Assembly: GCF_004283755.1 (NCBI RefSeq) | Contig: NZ_SHMH01000001.1 | Location: 310,001-374,000, forward strand | Direction: 5' to 3' | DNA from: Pseudoxanthomonas winnipegensis | Lineage (GTDB): Bacteria; Pseudomonadota; Gammaproteobacteria; Xanthomonadales; Xanthomonadaceae | Length of the DNA: 64,000 nt | Shown: piece by piece, positions 19,100 to 26,709 of the stretch | How positions within the stretch are numbered: position 1 is the first letter of the stretch | Layout: each line of letters opens with the position of its first letter | Notes under the pieces: model-generated | What the model was told of the DNA's origin: nothing | The model's input: only the letters and a program-made list of their open reading frames with translations | Databases searched by the model: none | Translations under genes and position numbers: made by a program

Positions 19100-20320
19100 A
19101 TGTCAGCCGTCAGCCCGCCCCCGCGCGCCACGCCGCCCCTGGAGTGCGCCGCGTCCACCGCGCCGCGCGCCGTCAACGAGACGCTGCGGCTGGAGACGCT
19201 GCACGCCTACGCGATCCTCGATACACCGCGCGAGGCCGCCTTCGACGACATCACGAACCTGGCTGCGCTGATCTGCAATGCGCCGATGGCGCTGATCAGC
19301 CTGGTCGATGCCGACCGCCAGTGGTTCAAGAGCGAAGTCGGCATGGGCGCGCAGCAGACCCCGCTGCACTCGTCCATCTGCGCCCACGCGATCCTGGAGG
19401 ACGAGGTGCTGGTGGTCGAGGACACGCTGGCCGAGCCGCGCTTCGCCTGCAACCCGCTGGTCAGCGGCGAGCCGTACCTGCGCTTCTACGCCGGCGCGGT
19501 GCTGCGCAGCCCCGACGGCCTGCCGCTGGGCTCGCTGTGCGTACTCGACACCTTGCCGCGCAGCATCAGCCCGCAACAGCTCGACGCCCTGCAGGCCCTG
19601 GCGCGCCAGACCATGGCCCTGATGGAATTGCGCCGCACCCTGGCCATGGCGCAGGAAGCCAACCATTACCGCGCGCGGCTGATGGCCATCGCCGGCCACG
19701 ACCTCAAGACGCCGCTGCGCAGCGCCGGCTATGCGCTGGAGAAGCTGCGCCGCACCCTGCCCAGCGACGCCCCCACCCTGCCGGCGCTGGACGACGCGCG
19801 CGTCTCGCTGGGGCAGATCAGCCGCGGGTTCGACCAGTTGGCCAGCCTGGCGATCGCCGGCGGCGACGAGGTGCGCCCCGACCTGATCGAACTGCCCCTG
19901 CAGGACGTGCTCGACGACATCCTGGCCACCTGGCGTCGTCCGGCGCAGCAGCGCGGTCTGCGCCTGCGCAATGTCCCCACCACCCTGCGCGTGCGCAGCC
20001 ATCGCACGCTGCTGTCCACGCTGCTGGGCAACCTGCTCGGCAACGCGGTCAAGTACACCGAGAACGGCTCGGTGCTGATCGGCTGCCGCCGCCACGGCGA
20101 CCAGGTGGCGATCGAGGTGCTCGACACCGGCGTGGGCATGGACGCGCAGGACGCGCGCGAGATCTTCAGCGCCTTCCGCCAGGCCAATCCGCACGGGGAA
20201 GGCCTGGGCCTGGGCCTGTGGATCGTCAGTCGCACCGCGCAGACGCTGGGCTATCCGGTGGAAGTGCACACGCGCAAGGGGCGTGGGAGTCGCTTTCGGG
20301 TGGTGGTGCCGCTGGCCTGA
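19100..20320 (+). CDS. GAF-domain sensor histidine kinase
   Basis: 406 aa, with no membrane segment, so probably cytoplasmic. Residues about 30-180 form a GAF domain (NLAALICNAPMALISLVDAD, LPLGSLCVLDT). A dimerisation/phosphoacceptor domain has the His in IAGHDLKTPLRSAGY near residue 200. The HATPase_c domain follows with LLGNLLGNAVKYTENG (N box), DTGVGMDAQD (G1) and GEGLGLGLWIV (G2). No response regulator gene is adjacent, so it is an orphan in this window. It diverges from the DUF2946 gene. The signal it senses is unknown. Confidence 0.9.
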   Translation: MSAVSPPPRATPPLECAASTAPRAVNETLRLETLHAYAILDTPREAAFDDITNLAALICNAPMALISLVDADRQWFKSEVGMGAQQTPLHSSICAHAILEDEVLVVEDTLAEPRFACNPLVSGEPYLRFYAGAVLRSPDGLPLGSLCVLDTLPRSISPQQLDALQALARQTMALMELRRTLAMAQEANHYRARLMAIAGHDLKTPLRSAGYALEKLRRTLPSDAPTLPALDDARVSLGQISRGFDQLASLAIAGGDEVRPDLIELPLQDVLDDILATWRRPAQQRGLRLRNVPTTLRVRSHRTLLSTLLGNLLGNAVKYTENGSVLIGCRRHGDQVAIEVLDTGVGMDAQDAREIFSAFRQANPHGEGLGLGLWIVSRTAQTLGYPVEVHTRKGRGSRFRVVVPLA

Positions 20321-20337
20321 GCCGGCCTGGCGGACAG

Positions 20338-20363
20338 CAACGCGCCGGATCAGCGGCGCGTTG
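20338..20363. terminator. Stem-loop between converging genes
   Basis: CAACGCGCC (20338-20346) pairs perfectly with GGCGCGTTG (20355-20363) across an 8-base loop. It lies in the 64-base gap between two converging genes, where a shared terminator is expected. No long T-run follows on either strand, so the call is tentative. Confidence 0.4.
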
Positions 20364-20384
20364 GGGTCGATCCCTGAAGGGGCA

Positions 20385-20660
20385 TCAGGCTTCGGCGGTG
20401 GTCGGATCGATCACCGTGCGCACCTGGGCGACCGAATTGGCCGGGAATCCTCCCTTGGCCGCGTGCTCCCGCACGCTGGCCTCGTCCGGCGCGATATAGA
20501 CGCAATAGATCTTGTCGTCGGTGACATAGCTGTGCAGCCACTGGATCTGCGGCCCCATCCCGTGCAGCACGCTGCAGGATTGCTGGGAAATTCCGTTGAG
20601 CTCGGCGGGCGTCAGCTTCCCCGCGCCGGGGATGTCACGTTCGATCACGTACTTGGGCAC
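20385..20660 (-). CDS. DUF4242 small protein
   Basis: 91 aa starting with GTG (MPKYVIERDIPGAGKLT). GAGGAGG lies five to six bases before this GTG, so it is preferred over the longer open frame. The sequence has the DUF4242 pattern: 'VIER.IPGAG', then SYVTDDKIYCVYIAPDEASV and HAAKGGFPANSV. This is a small ferredoxin-like alpha/beta fold known from nickel-binding SCO4226 of Streptomyces. The biological role is not established. The gene converges on the histidine kinase and does not appear to be part of an operon. Confidence 0.82.
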   Translation of the reverse strand: MPKYVIERDIPGAGKLTPAELNGISQQSCSVLHGMGPQIQWLHSYVTDDKIYCVYIAPDEASVREHAAKGGFPANSVAQVRTVIDPTTAEA

Positions 20661-20853
20661 GATGGCCTCCTCGAAAGACGTTGCATGGACGCGGGGGAGG
20701 CGGATCGTAGCGCGCACGGTTTTACAGGGCGTAACGCGGTGCAACAGCAAGGGGACTTTCGCCTGGATTCCCGCAGGCGCGGGAATGACGACTTCAAGAT
20801 CCGTCTGGTCGCTCGCGCCCTGCGTTCATCCTGGCGCTCGCTGACACGGACCC
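20661..20853. repeat. Intergenic gap with one ATTCCCGC repeat
   Basis: The gap between the DUF4242 gene and the CysB-like gene holds ATTCCCGC-AGGC-GCGGGAAT at 20767-20786, a copy of the dispersed palindrome also seen at 11607, 33588 and 40121. Nothing else was recognised apart from the DUF4242 ribosome-binding site. Confidence 0.75.
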
Positions 20854-21837
20854 TCAACTCGTGATGGTCTGGGTCAACGCTTCCCACGTCGGCGGCACCG
20901 GCCAGTCCGGTTCGCGGTTCCCGTCCATCACCTGCCGCAGGTCGCGCTTGTCGATCTGCGGCGCCAGCACGTGCACCAGATCCAGCGCGTAGTCGCGCAG
21001 CACCCGCTCGCGCGGCAGCACCGCCCAGGCGATGCACTCGCTGATCTCCGCCGGCGCCGGCCAGGCGCGCAGGTCGGCGTCGCCGGCATTGACCGCCATC
21101 TCGGCCAGCAGGCCCACGCCCATGCCGGTGCGCACGTAGGTCTTGATCAGGTCCGCATCCAGTGCGGTGAGCGCGATGTTGGGCTCCAGGCCGGCATGCA
21201 CGAAGGCGCGCTGCAGGGAGGAGCCGGGCCGGGTCGAGGACTCGTAGCTGATCAGCGGCTGGCCCGCCAGGGCGGTCAGGTCGGGCGCCGCGCCCTTGCG
21301 GTCCAGCGCGTGCCCGCGCGGCACCACCACCAGGCGGCGCCAGCGGTACAGCGGCACGGCCAGGCCGGCCGCGGGCGTGTCGCCGGAGGTGCTGATCACC
21401 GCCATGTCGGCATCGCCCTGGCCCAACAGGTCCAGCGCGTCGGCCTCGGCGGCCTGCTGCAGATGCACGCTGACCTGCGGATAGGCGCGCTTGATCTGCG
21501 CCACCGCGTGCGGCAGCACGAAGCGCGACTGGGTGTGGGTGGTGGCCAGCACCAGCTGGCCCTGGCTCTCGCGGCGCTGGTTGGCCGCGTAGGTGCGGAT
21601 GTTGTTGGCCTCGGACAGCACGGCGCGGGCGCGCTGGATGACTTCCACCCCGGCCGGGGTCACCGATTCAAGACTGCGGCCCTTGCGCACGAACAGCAGG
21701 AAGCCCAGCTCGTCTTCCAGCTGTTTGAGCTGCTTGGACAGGCCGGGCTGGGTGGCGTGCACGCGCGCGGCCGCCAGGGTGATGTTGAAGTCGGCGTCGG
21801 CGATGGCGACCAGATAGCGGAGCTGGGTCAGGGTCAT
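20854..21837 (-). CDS. cysB: CysB-like LysR-family transcriptional regulator
   Basis: 327 aa, the usual CysB/Cbl length (longer than most LysR proteins). The N-terminal winged helix-turn-helix reads MTLTQLRYLVAIADADFNIT then QPGLSKQLKQLEDELG, the strict CysB/Cbl form. The C-terminal effector domain contains QGQLVLATTHTQSRFVLP, typical of CysB, which senses N-acetylserine and activates sulfate assimilation genes. It diverges from cysG over 171 bases that contain a LysR-type operator-like palindrome. Its place beside cysG and cysK, in the same window as the other cys genes, makes it the likely regulator of the whole set. Confidence 0.9.
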   Translation of the reverse strand: MTLTQLRYLVAIADADFNITLAAARVHATQPGLSKQLKQLEDELGFLLFVRKGRSLESVTPAGVEVIQRARAVLSEANNIRTYAANQRRESQGQLVLATTHTQSRFVLPHAVAQIKRAYPQVSVHLQQAAEADALDLLGQGDADMAVISTSGDTPAAGLAVPLYRWRRLVVVPRGHALDRKGAAPDLTALAGQPLISYESSTRPGSSLQRAFVHAGLEPNIALTALDADLIKTYVRTGMGVGLLAEMAVNAGDADLRAWPAPAEISECIAWAVLPRERVLRDYALDLVHVLAPQIDKRDLRQVMDGNREPDWPVPPTWEALTQTITS

Positions 21838-22008
21838 CTGCGGAAGGATCGCTGGCGAGGTGCGGCGCGGCCGCTTATGGGGAAAACGAATGTACGTGTT
21901 CCGGCCACCACTGCTTATAACGTAGGGTTATCTGAACGCAGCGGCAAGTCATTTCCGACCGTCATAAGCCGGGCGTAGCGTCGTGGCCCTCTCGACCCGG
22001 ACCCACCC
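21838..22008. promoter_or_regulatory. Divergent cysB / cysG control region with LysR-type palindrome
   Basis: Bases 21917-21931 read ATAAC-GTAGG-GTTAT, a perfect 5-bp inverted repeat. Its inner part TAACGTAGGGTTA fits the T-N11-A rule for LysR regulators, so it is a good candidate CysB operator. A CATAAGCC motif at about 21963-21970 is shared with the cysD-cysJ region. Both promoters are expected here; no -35/-10 pair was fixed. Confidence 0.6.
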
Positions 22009-23463
22009 GTGAGCGCTGCCCTGTTTCCCCTGTTCGCCGACCTGCGTGGCCGTGCCGTCCGCGTGGTCGGAGGTGGCGCGGTGGCCGAGCGCAAGGTCGA
22101 GGCCCTGCTCCACGCCGGCGCCCTCCCCCACGTGGGCGCACCGACCCTGACCCCGCGCCTGGCGCAGTGGGCCGAGCAGGGCCGCATCGCCTGGCAGCCG
22201 GGCAGCTTCACGCCCGACTGGCTGGACGGGGTGTGGCTGGTGATCGCCGCCACCGACGAGGGCGAGGTCAATCGCGCGGTGGCCGATGCGGCCGCCGCGC
22301 GACGCCTGCTGGCCAACGTGGTCGACGACGCCGAGCTGTCCAGCTTCCAGGTGCCGGCCCTGGTCGAGCGCGGCGCTCTGCAGATCGCCATCTCCAGCGG
22401 CGGCCATGCGCCGATGGTGGCGCGCCACATCCGCCGGCAGCTGGAGACGCTGCTGGACGAGTCCTGGGGGTCGCTGGTCGCCCTGCTCGGCCGGCAGCGC
22501 GCCCGCATCCGCGCGCGCTTCCCCGAGATGGGCGCGCGCCGCCGCTTCTTCGAACAACTGCTCGCCGGCGCCGTCCCGCGCCTGCTGCGCCAGCGCCAGG
22601 ACGCGGCCGCCGAGACCGAGCTGCAGCGCGCGCTGTCCAGCACCGCCCAGGCCCACGCCGGCACCGTCACGCTCGTCGGCGCCGGCCCGGGCGATGCCGG
22701 CCTGCTCACGCTCAACGCGCTGCGCGCGATGAACGAGGCCGACGTGATCCTGCACGACCGCCTGGTCAGCGCCGAGGTGCTGGCCATGGCCCGACGCGAC
22801 GCCACCCGTATCGAGGTCGGCAAGTCGGCCCAAGGCCACAGCACGCGCCAGGACGACATCCACGCGCTGATGCTCGAACACGCCCGCGCCGGCCGGCGCG
22901 TGGTGCGGCTCAAGGGCGGCGATCCGTTCGTGTTCGGCCGCGGCGGCGAGGAGCTGGAATTCCTCAAGGCCCACGGCATCGCCTTCGAAGTGGTGCCCGG
23001 CATCACCGCCGCGCTGGCCTGCGCGGCGTATTCGGGCATCCCGCTGACCCATCGCGACCACGCGCAAGGCCTGCGCCTGGTGACCGCGCACTGCCGCGAC
23101 TCCCTGGACACGCTGGACTGGCAGGCGCTGGCGCAGGAACGCCAGACCCTGGCCGTCTACATGGGCGTGGCCGGGCTGGAGACCTTCCGCGAGCGCCTCA
23201 TCGCCCACGGCCGCGCCGCCGCTACGCCCTTCGCGCTGGTCGAGAACGGCTCGCGCCGCACCCAGCGCGTGGTCACCGGCACCCTGGCCGACCTGACCGA
23301 GACCGCGCGCCACCACCAGGTGCGCTCGCCGGCCCTGCTGATCCTGGGCGAGGTCGCCGCGCTGGCGCACACGCTGCACTGGCACGGCGATGCGCCCCTG
23401 GCCGCGCCGGCATCACAACATCCCGACAACATCGACGCGCCCACGCTGTCGCGCGCCGCCTGA
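22009..23463 (+). CDS. cysG: Siroheme synthase (multifunctional)
   Basis: 484 aa. The N-terminal part (about 1-210) is precorrin-2 dehydrogenase/sirohydrochlorin ferrochelatase (NAD-binding [16 protein letters not shown] near residue 20, then [15 protein letters not shown]). The C-terminal part is uroporphyrinogen-III C-methyltransferase ([16 protein letters not shown] near 223, [33 protein letters not shown]). It makes siroheme, the cofactor of CysI. It starts with GTG; no ATG lies near the expected N-terminus and [17 protein letters not shown] fits the family. cysK follows after 33 bases in the same direction, so they are probably one transcript. Confidence 0.95.
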   Translation: MSAALFPLFADLRGRAVRVVGGGAVAERKVEALLHAGALPHVGAPTLTPRLAQWAEQGRIAWQPGSFTPDWLDGVWLVIAATDEGEVNRAVADAAAARRLLANVVDDAELSSFQVPALVERGALQIAISSGGHAPMVARHIRRQLETLLDESWGSLVALLGRQRARIRARFPEMGARRRFFEQLLAGAVPRLLRQRQDAAAETELQRALSSTAQAHAGTVTLVGAGPGDAGLLTLNALRAMNEADVILHDRLVSAEVLAMARRDATRIEVGKSAQGHSTRQDDIHALMLEHARAGRRVVRLKGGDPFVFGRGGEELEFLKAHGIAFEVVPGITAALACAAYSGIPLTHRDHAQGLRLVTAHCRDSLDTLDWQALAQERQTLAVYMGVAGLETFRERLIAHGRAAATPFALVENGSRRTQRVVTGTLADLTETARHHQVRSPALLILGEVAALAHTLHWHGDAPLAAPASQHPDNIDAPTLSRAA

Positions 23464-23496
23464 TCCCACCCTTCTAATCGGAAGAGACGTCTTCGC

Positions 23497-24456
23497 ATGG
23501 CCATCTACGACAACATCCTGGACACCATCGGCCGCACCCCGGTGGTCAAGCTCCATCGCCTCGCGCCGGCGCACACCACGGTGTATGCCAAGGTCGAGTC
23601 GTTCAATCCCGGCGGCTCGGTCAAGGACCGCCTGGCGCTGGCGATCATCCTCGACGCCGAGGCCCGCGGCCTGCTCAAGCCGGGCGATACGGTGGTCGAG
23701 GCCACCTCGGGCAATACCGGCGTGGCGCTGGCGATGGTGTGCGCGGCGCGCGGCTACAAGTTCGTGGCCACGATGGTGGAGACCTTCTCCATCGAGCGCC
23801 GCAAGCTGATGCGCGCCTACGGCGCCAAGGTCATCCTCACCCCGGCCGCCGAGCGCGGCAGCGGCATGGTGCGCAAGGCCAAGGAGCTGGCCGAACAGCA
23901 CGGCTGGTTCCTGGCCAGCCAGTTCGCCAACCCGGCCAATCCGGCCTATCACCGCAACACCACCGGGCCTGAGATCCTGCGCGACTTCGCCGGTCAGCGC
24001 CTGGACTTCTTCGTCACCGGCTGGGGCACAGGCGGCACGCTGACCGGCGTGGGCGAAGTGCTTAAAGTCGCGCGCCCGGAGACCAGGATCATCGCCACCG
24101 AGCCGGCCGGCGCGGCGCTGCTGAAGGGCGATGAGTGGAAGCCGCACAAGATCCAGGGCTGGACCCCGGACTTCGTGCCCGAGGTGCTCAACCGCGAGGT
24201 CTACGACGAGCTCTATACCGTCACCGACGAGCGCGCGATCGAGACCTCGCGCCGGCTGGCGGCCGAGGAAGGCATCTTCGTCGGCATCTCCGCCGGCGCC
24301 ACCCTGGCCACCGCGCTGGAAGTGGCCGAGAAGGCCGTGCCGGGCTCGGTGATCCTGGCGATGCTGCCCGATACGGGCGAGCGCTACTTCTCCACGCCGC
24401 TGTTCGCCGACATCAACGAAGGCAGCGACGACGACTGGCTGGCCGGGCTGCCCTAA
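23497..24456 (+). CDS. cysK: Cysteine synthase (O-acetylserine sulfhydrylase)
   Basis: 319 aa PLP enzyme of the beta family. It joins sulfide to O-acetylserine to give cysteine, the last step of the pathway encoded in this window. PLP-binding Lys43 sits in NPGGSVKDR; the substrate loop TSGNTGVALA is near residue 69; the PLP phosphate loop GWGTGGTLTGVGE is near 176; the C-terminal SAGA and LPDTGERYFST motifs are normal. GGAAGAG precedes the ATG. It follows cysG closely and is likely under CysB control. Confidence 0.95.
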   Translation: MAIYDNILDTIGRTPVVKLHRLAPAHTTVYAKVESFNPGGSVKDRLALAIILDAEARGLLKPGDTVVEATSGNTGVALAMVCAARGYKFVATMVETFSIERRKLMRAYGAKVILTPAAERGSGMVRKAKELAEQHGWFLASQFANPANPAYHRNTTGPEILRDFAGQRLDFFVTGWGTGGTLTGVGEVLKVARPETRIIATEPAGAALLKGDEWKPHKIQGWTPDFVPEVLNREVYDELYTVTDERAIETSRRLAAEEGIFVGISAGATLATALEVAEKAVPGSVILAMLPDTGERYFSTPLFADINEGSDDDWLAGLP

Positions 24457-24487
24457 GCCCCGCGCGCAGCGTCAGGAAGTCAGCAAC

Positions 24488-24506
24488 GGGCCGCTCAATG
24501 CGGCCC
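24488..24506. terminator. Stem-loop between converging cysK and phosphodiesterase genes
   Basis: GGGCCGC-TCAAT-GCGGCCC is a perfect 7-bp stem that overlaps the stop codon of the leftward phosphodiesterase gene and lies 32 bases after cysK. No T-run follows, so termination is only a guess from position. Confidence 0.35.
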
Positions 24507-25424
24507 ATTGTCCGTTGTCGCCGTGGTCGGCACGTAGGCCTTGAGCGTCTGCGCCGCGCACTTGGGGTGGTTGGTCACCAGCACATCGGTGTAGTGCGCA
24601 TCGATGTAGTCCAGATAGGCCTTGCAGCCCTGCTTGGCGACCTTGGCGTTCAGCGCCGCGCTGTCCTCGCCCTCGCCGTCGATCACGTCGGTCACCAGCA
24701 CCGCCCCGGCGGTCTTGGCATAGCCGAAGACCTTGTTCTTGGAGTCCTGCGGCACGTACATCGCCAGCGGCCGGCCGGCGGCGATGCGCTTGTAGTAGTT
24801 GGCGTCGGACTGGGTCTTGATCAGCACCGAGACCATGGCGCCATCGGCACTGGCCAGCGCCTCGGCCGCCGCGCCGCGCTCGAAGGTCAGCAGGATCACG
24901 CGGTCCTGCAGCTTGCGCTCGCGCAGCAGCGGCGCCAGCGTCGCCGCCTTGATGCCCTTCAGGTCGATCATCAGGATCACGTCGGGCACGCCGGCGGCCC
25001 AGTCCAGGACCTTGGTCAGGCGCGGCAGGGCCTCGTCGGTCGGCTTGCCGTGGCCGTCCTTGAGCTTGACCGCGTCCAGCGCCTGGCTGGTCTGCGCCTT
25101 GATCGGGCCGGTGCCGGTGGTGGTGCGGTCGAGGGTGGCGTCGTGCAGCAGGTAGAGCACGCCGTCCTGGCTGGCGGCCAGGTCCATTTCCACGCCGATC
25201 TGGTGGCTGGCTACCTGCTGCATCTGCACCAGGCTGTTCTCGGCGCCGTCGGGGGTGGCGCGGCCGCGGTGGGCCACGATCAGCGGCCGCTGGGACAGTC
25301 GCATCTGCGGCAGCTCGGCGCCCTGGCGGCGACTCTGCGCCAGCGCGGGCGCGGCCATCAGCAGGGCCAGGGCCGCCAGCGACAGCGCGCGCAGTGGACG
25401 GGAGGAAGCGAGGTTGGCAGGCAT
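24495..25424 (-). CDS. Exported glycerophosphodiester phosphodiesterase family protein
   Basis: 309 aa. Signal peptide ends about ALALLMAAPALAQ. The GDPD catalytic features are present: LIVAHRGRATPDGAENS (catalytic His, metal-binding residues), then GVEMDLAASQDGVLYLLHD (Glu, Asp, His). The C-terminus has TDVLVTNHPKCAAQTL. These enzymes cut deacylated phospholipid head groups to glycerol-3-phosphate and an alcohol; a periplasmic location is expected from the signal. It follows the nucleoside-permease-family gene by four bases and is the last gene of the purine locus. It may supply phosphate or carbon, or act on another phosphodiester; substrate not known. Confidence 0.85.
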   Translation of the reverse strand: MPANLASSRPLRALSLAALALLMAAPALAQSRRQGAELPQMRLSQRPLIVAHRGRATPDGAENSLVQMQQVASHQIGVEMDLAASQDGVLYLLHDATLDRTTTGTGPIKAQTSQALDAVKLKDGHGKPTDEALPRLTKVLDWAAGVPDVILMIDLKGIKAATLAPLLRERKLQDRVILLTFERGAAAEALASADGAMVSVLIKTQSDANYYKRIAAGRPLAMYVPQDSKNKVFGYAKTAGAVLVTDVIDGEGEDSAALNAKVAKQGCKAYLDYIDAHYTDVLVTNHPKCAAQTLKAYVPTTATTDNGPH

Positions 25425-25428
25425 GGGG

Positions 25429-26448
25429 TCATTCCTTCGGCACGCCGTGCGACCACGCCTCCCAGTGCGCCAGGATGGCCTCGGTCAACGCATGCCCGAC
25501 TCGGTAGGCGTTGTGGGTGGATGGCAGGAAGCCACCGGACTTGGCCGACAGCGAGGCGCCCACGTCCTGTCCTGGCGCCTCGCGATCGAAGTTGGAGGCC
25601 GTGCGCAGCAGGGCGACGCGGGCGAACTGCAGCCTGCCCGCCTCGGCTCCCCGCTGGAGCGCGGTCAGGGTGGCATTGTCCTCCATCTGCGTGATGCAGT
25701 AGTGGCCGCGCCCGTCGGTGGTCAGCTGCACGTAAGCCTCCATCGCCGTGGCGATCAGACTGCCGTGCCAGTAGGTGTCGCTGGTCAGGCTGTCGCAGAT
25801 GCTCACCGCCGGCGCGGCGCGCGCGGCCGGCTGCGGATACTGCAGGCGATAGGCCGCGGCCGCGTCGCTGTCCTCCAGGGGCACGCCCGCGCTCAGGGCG
25901 TAGGCCTTCTGCAGCAGGGCCTCGTCGAGCTGGAACACCTCGGTCCCCGTGCGGTGCTCGACCTTCTGCCCCGGCGCGGTGGCGCCGAGCATCAGCAGGT
26001 TGGACGACCAGCCGGCCGGCTGCTGGCGCGGATCGACCGCGCGCATAAGGCCGCCATCGATGGCGTAGCGTGCCCAGTGTGCCGAGCCCAGCGTGCCCTG
26101 CTCCGGCGCGACGCCGCCGATGCCGGCGATCAGGAAGTAGGTGCGGCGCAGGTCGAAGCGCGGCGAGGCCACCAGCGCGGCGACCGAACTGGCCGCATTG
26201 GCCAGGCCCATGTCGGTGGTCATCAGGCACAGCCCGGCGCGCGTGCAGTCCACGGTCGGGTACTTGGGCGACAGGCCCGGCACGGGCACCTGCGTGTCGA
26301 AGCGCTCGGCCTCGCGCCAGGGCGCGGCCTCCGGCGCGAACATGGTGATCACCAGCACCTTGGGTGCCAGCGGCCTCTGCGCGAGCGCCGGCATGGCGCA
26401 CAGGCCGAGCAACGCCGGTAGCAGGAGCTTGATCAGAGGACGGAACAT
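25429..26448 (-). CDS. Exported purine nucleoside permease (NUP) family protein
   Basis: 339 aa. Signal peptide (MFRPLIKLLLPALLGLCAMPALA) is followed by a domain with VLVITMFAPEAAPWREAERF, FLIAGIGGVAPEQGTLGSAHWARYAIDG (given in part) and TDTYWHGS-like and YCITQMEDNATLTAL motifs of the NUP family. This family was named for yeast/fungal purine nucleoside uptake. The bacterial form is soluble, with a nucleoside-phosphorylase-like fold, and its true activity is not established. Here it has no membrane segment beyond the signal, so periplasmic binding or cleavage of nucleosides is more likely than transport. It lies between the purine TBDR and the phosphodiesterase. Confidence 0.82.
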   Translation of the reverse strand: MFRPLIKLLLPALLGLCAMPALAQRPLAPKVLVITMFAPEAAPWREAERFDTQVPVPGLSPKYPTVDCTRAGLCLMTTDMGLANAASSVAALVASPRFDLRRTYFLIAGIGGVAPEQGTLGSAHWARYAIDGGLMRAVDPRQQPAGWSSNLLMLGATAPGQKVEHRTGTEVFQLDEALLQKAYALSAGVPLEDSDAAAAYRLQYPQPAARAAPAVSICDSLTSDTYWHGSLIATAMEAYVQLTTDGRGHYCITQMEDNATLTALQRGAEAGRLQFARVALLRTASNFDREAPGQDVGASLSAKSGGFLPSTHNAYRVGHALTEAILAHWEAWSHGVPKE

Positions 26449-26709
26449 AGGACCTCCGGTGTGGAATAGAAGAAGGAGACGCAGGGACCGGACAAGCGGC
26501 GCCGATCGTCGGGAAGCGCGGACGCAACGAGGTCACGATCTCCGCGCATCACGCGCTGGGAGCGGACCATCGAGCGCGTGGAAAGATCTCGCATCGCCTC
26601 TGCCGCACTGCGGGCAGGGCGACAGACGCAGGGTCCGCGGGGACGAAGCCCCGCGGACGATGAAACGCGCAGCGCGGACCGTGGCCCGCGGCTGCGCGGC
26701 ACCCCGGCG
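26449..26709. other. Intergenic region with perfect hairpin after the TonB receptor
   Basis: GTCCGCGGGG (26633-26642) pairs perfectly with CCCCGCGGAC (26649-26658) across ACGAAG. It lies about 50 bases past the receptor stop on the leftward transcript. A second weaker stem (GCGCAGC with GCTGCGC) lies closer to the stop. There is no T-run. The hairpins could protect the receptor mRNA 3' end or lower expression of the genes after it. AGGAGA-like sequence near 26470 is on the wrong strand to serve the next gene. Confidence 0.55.
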
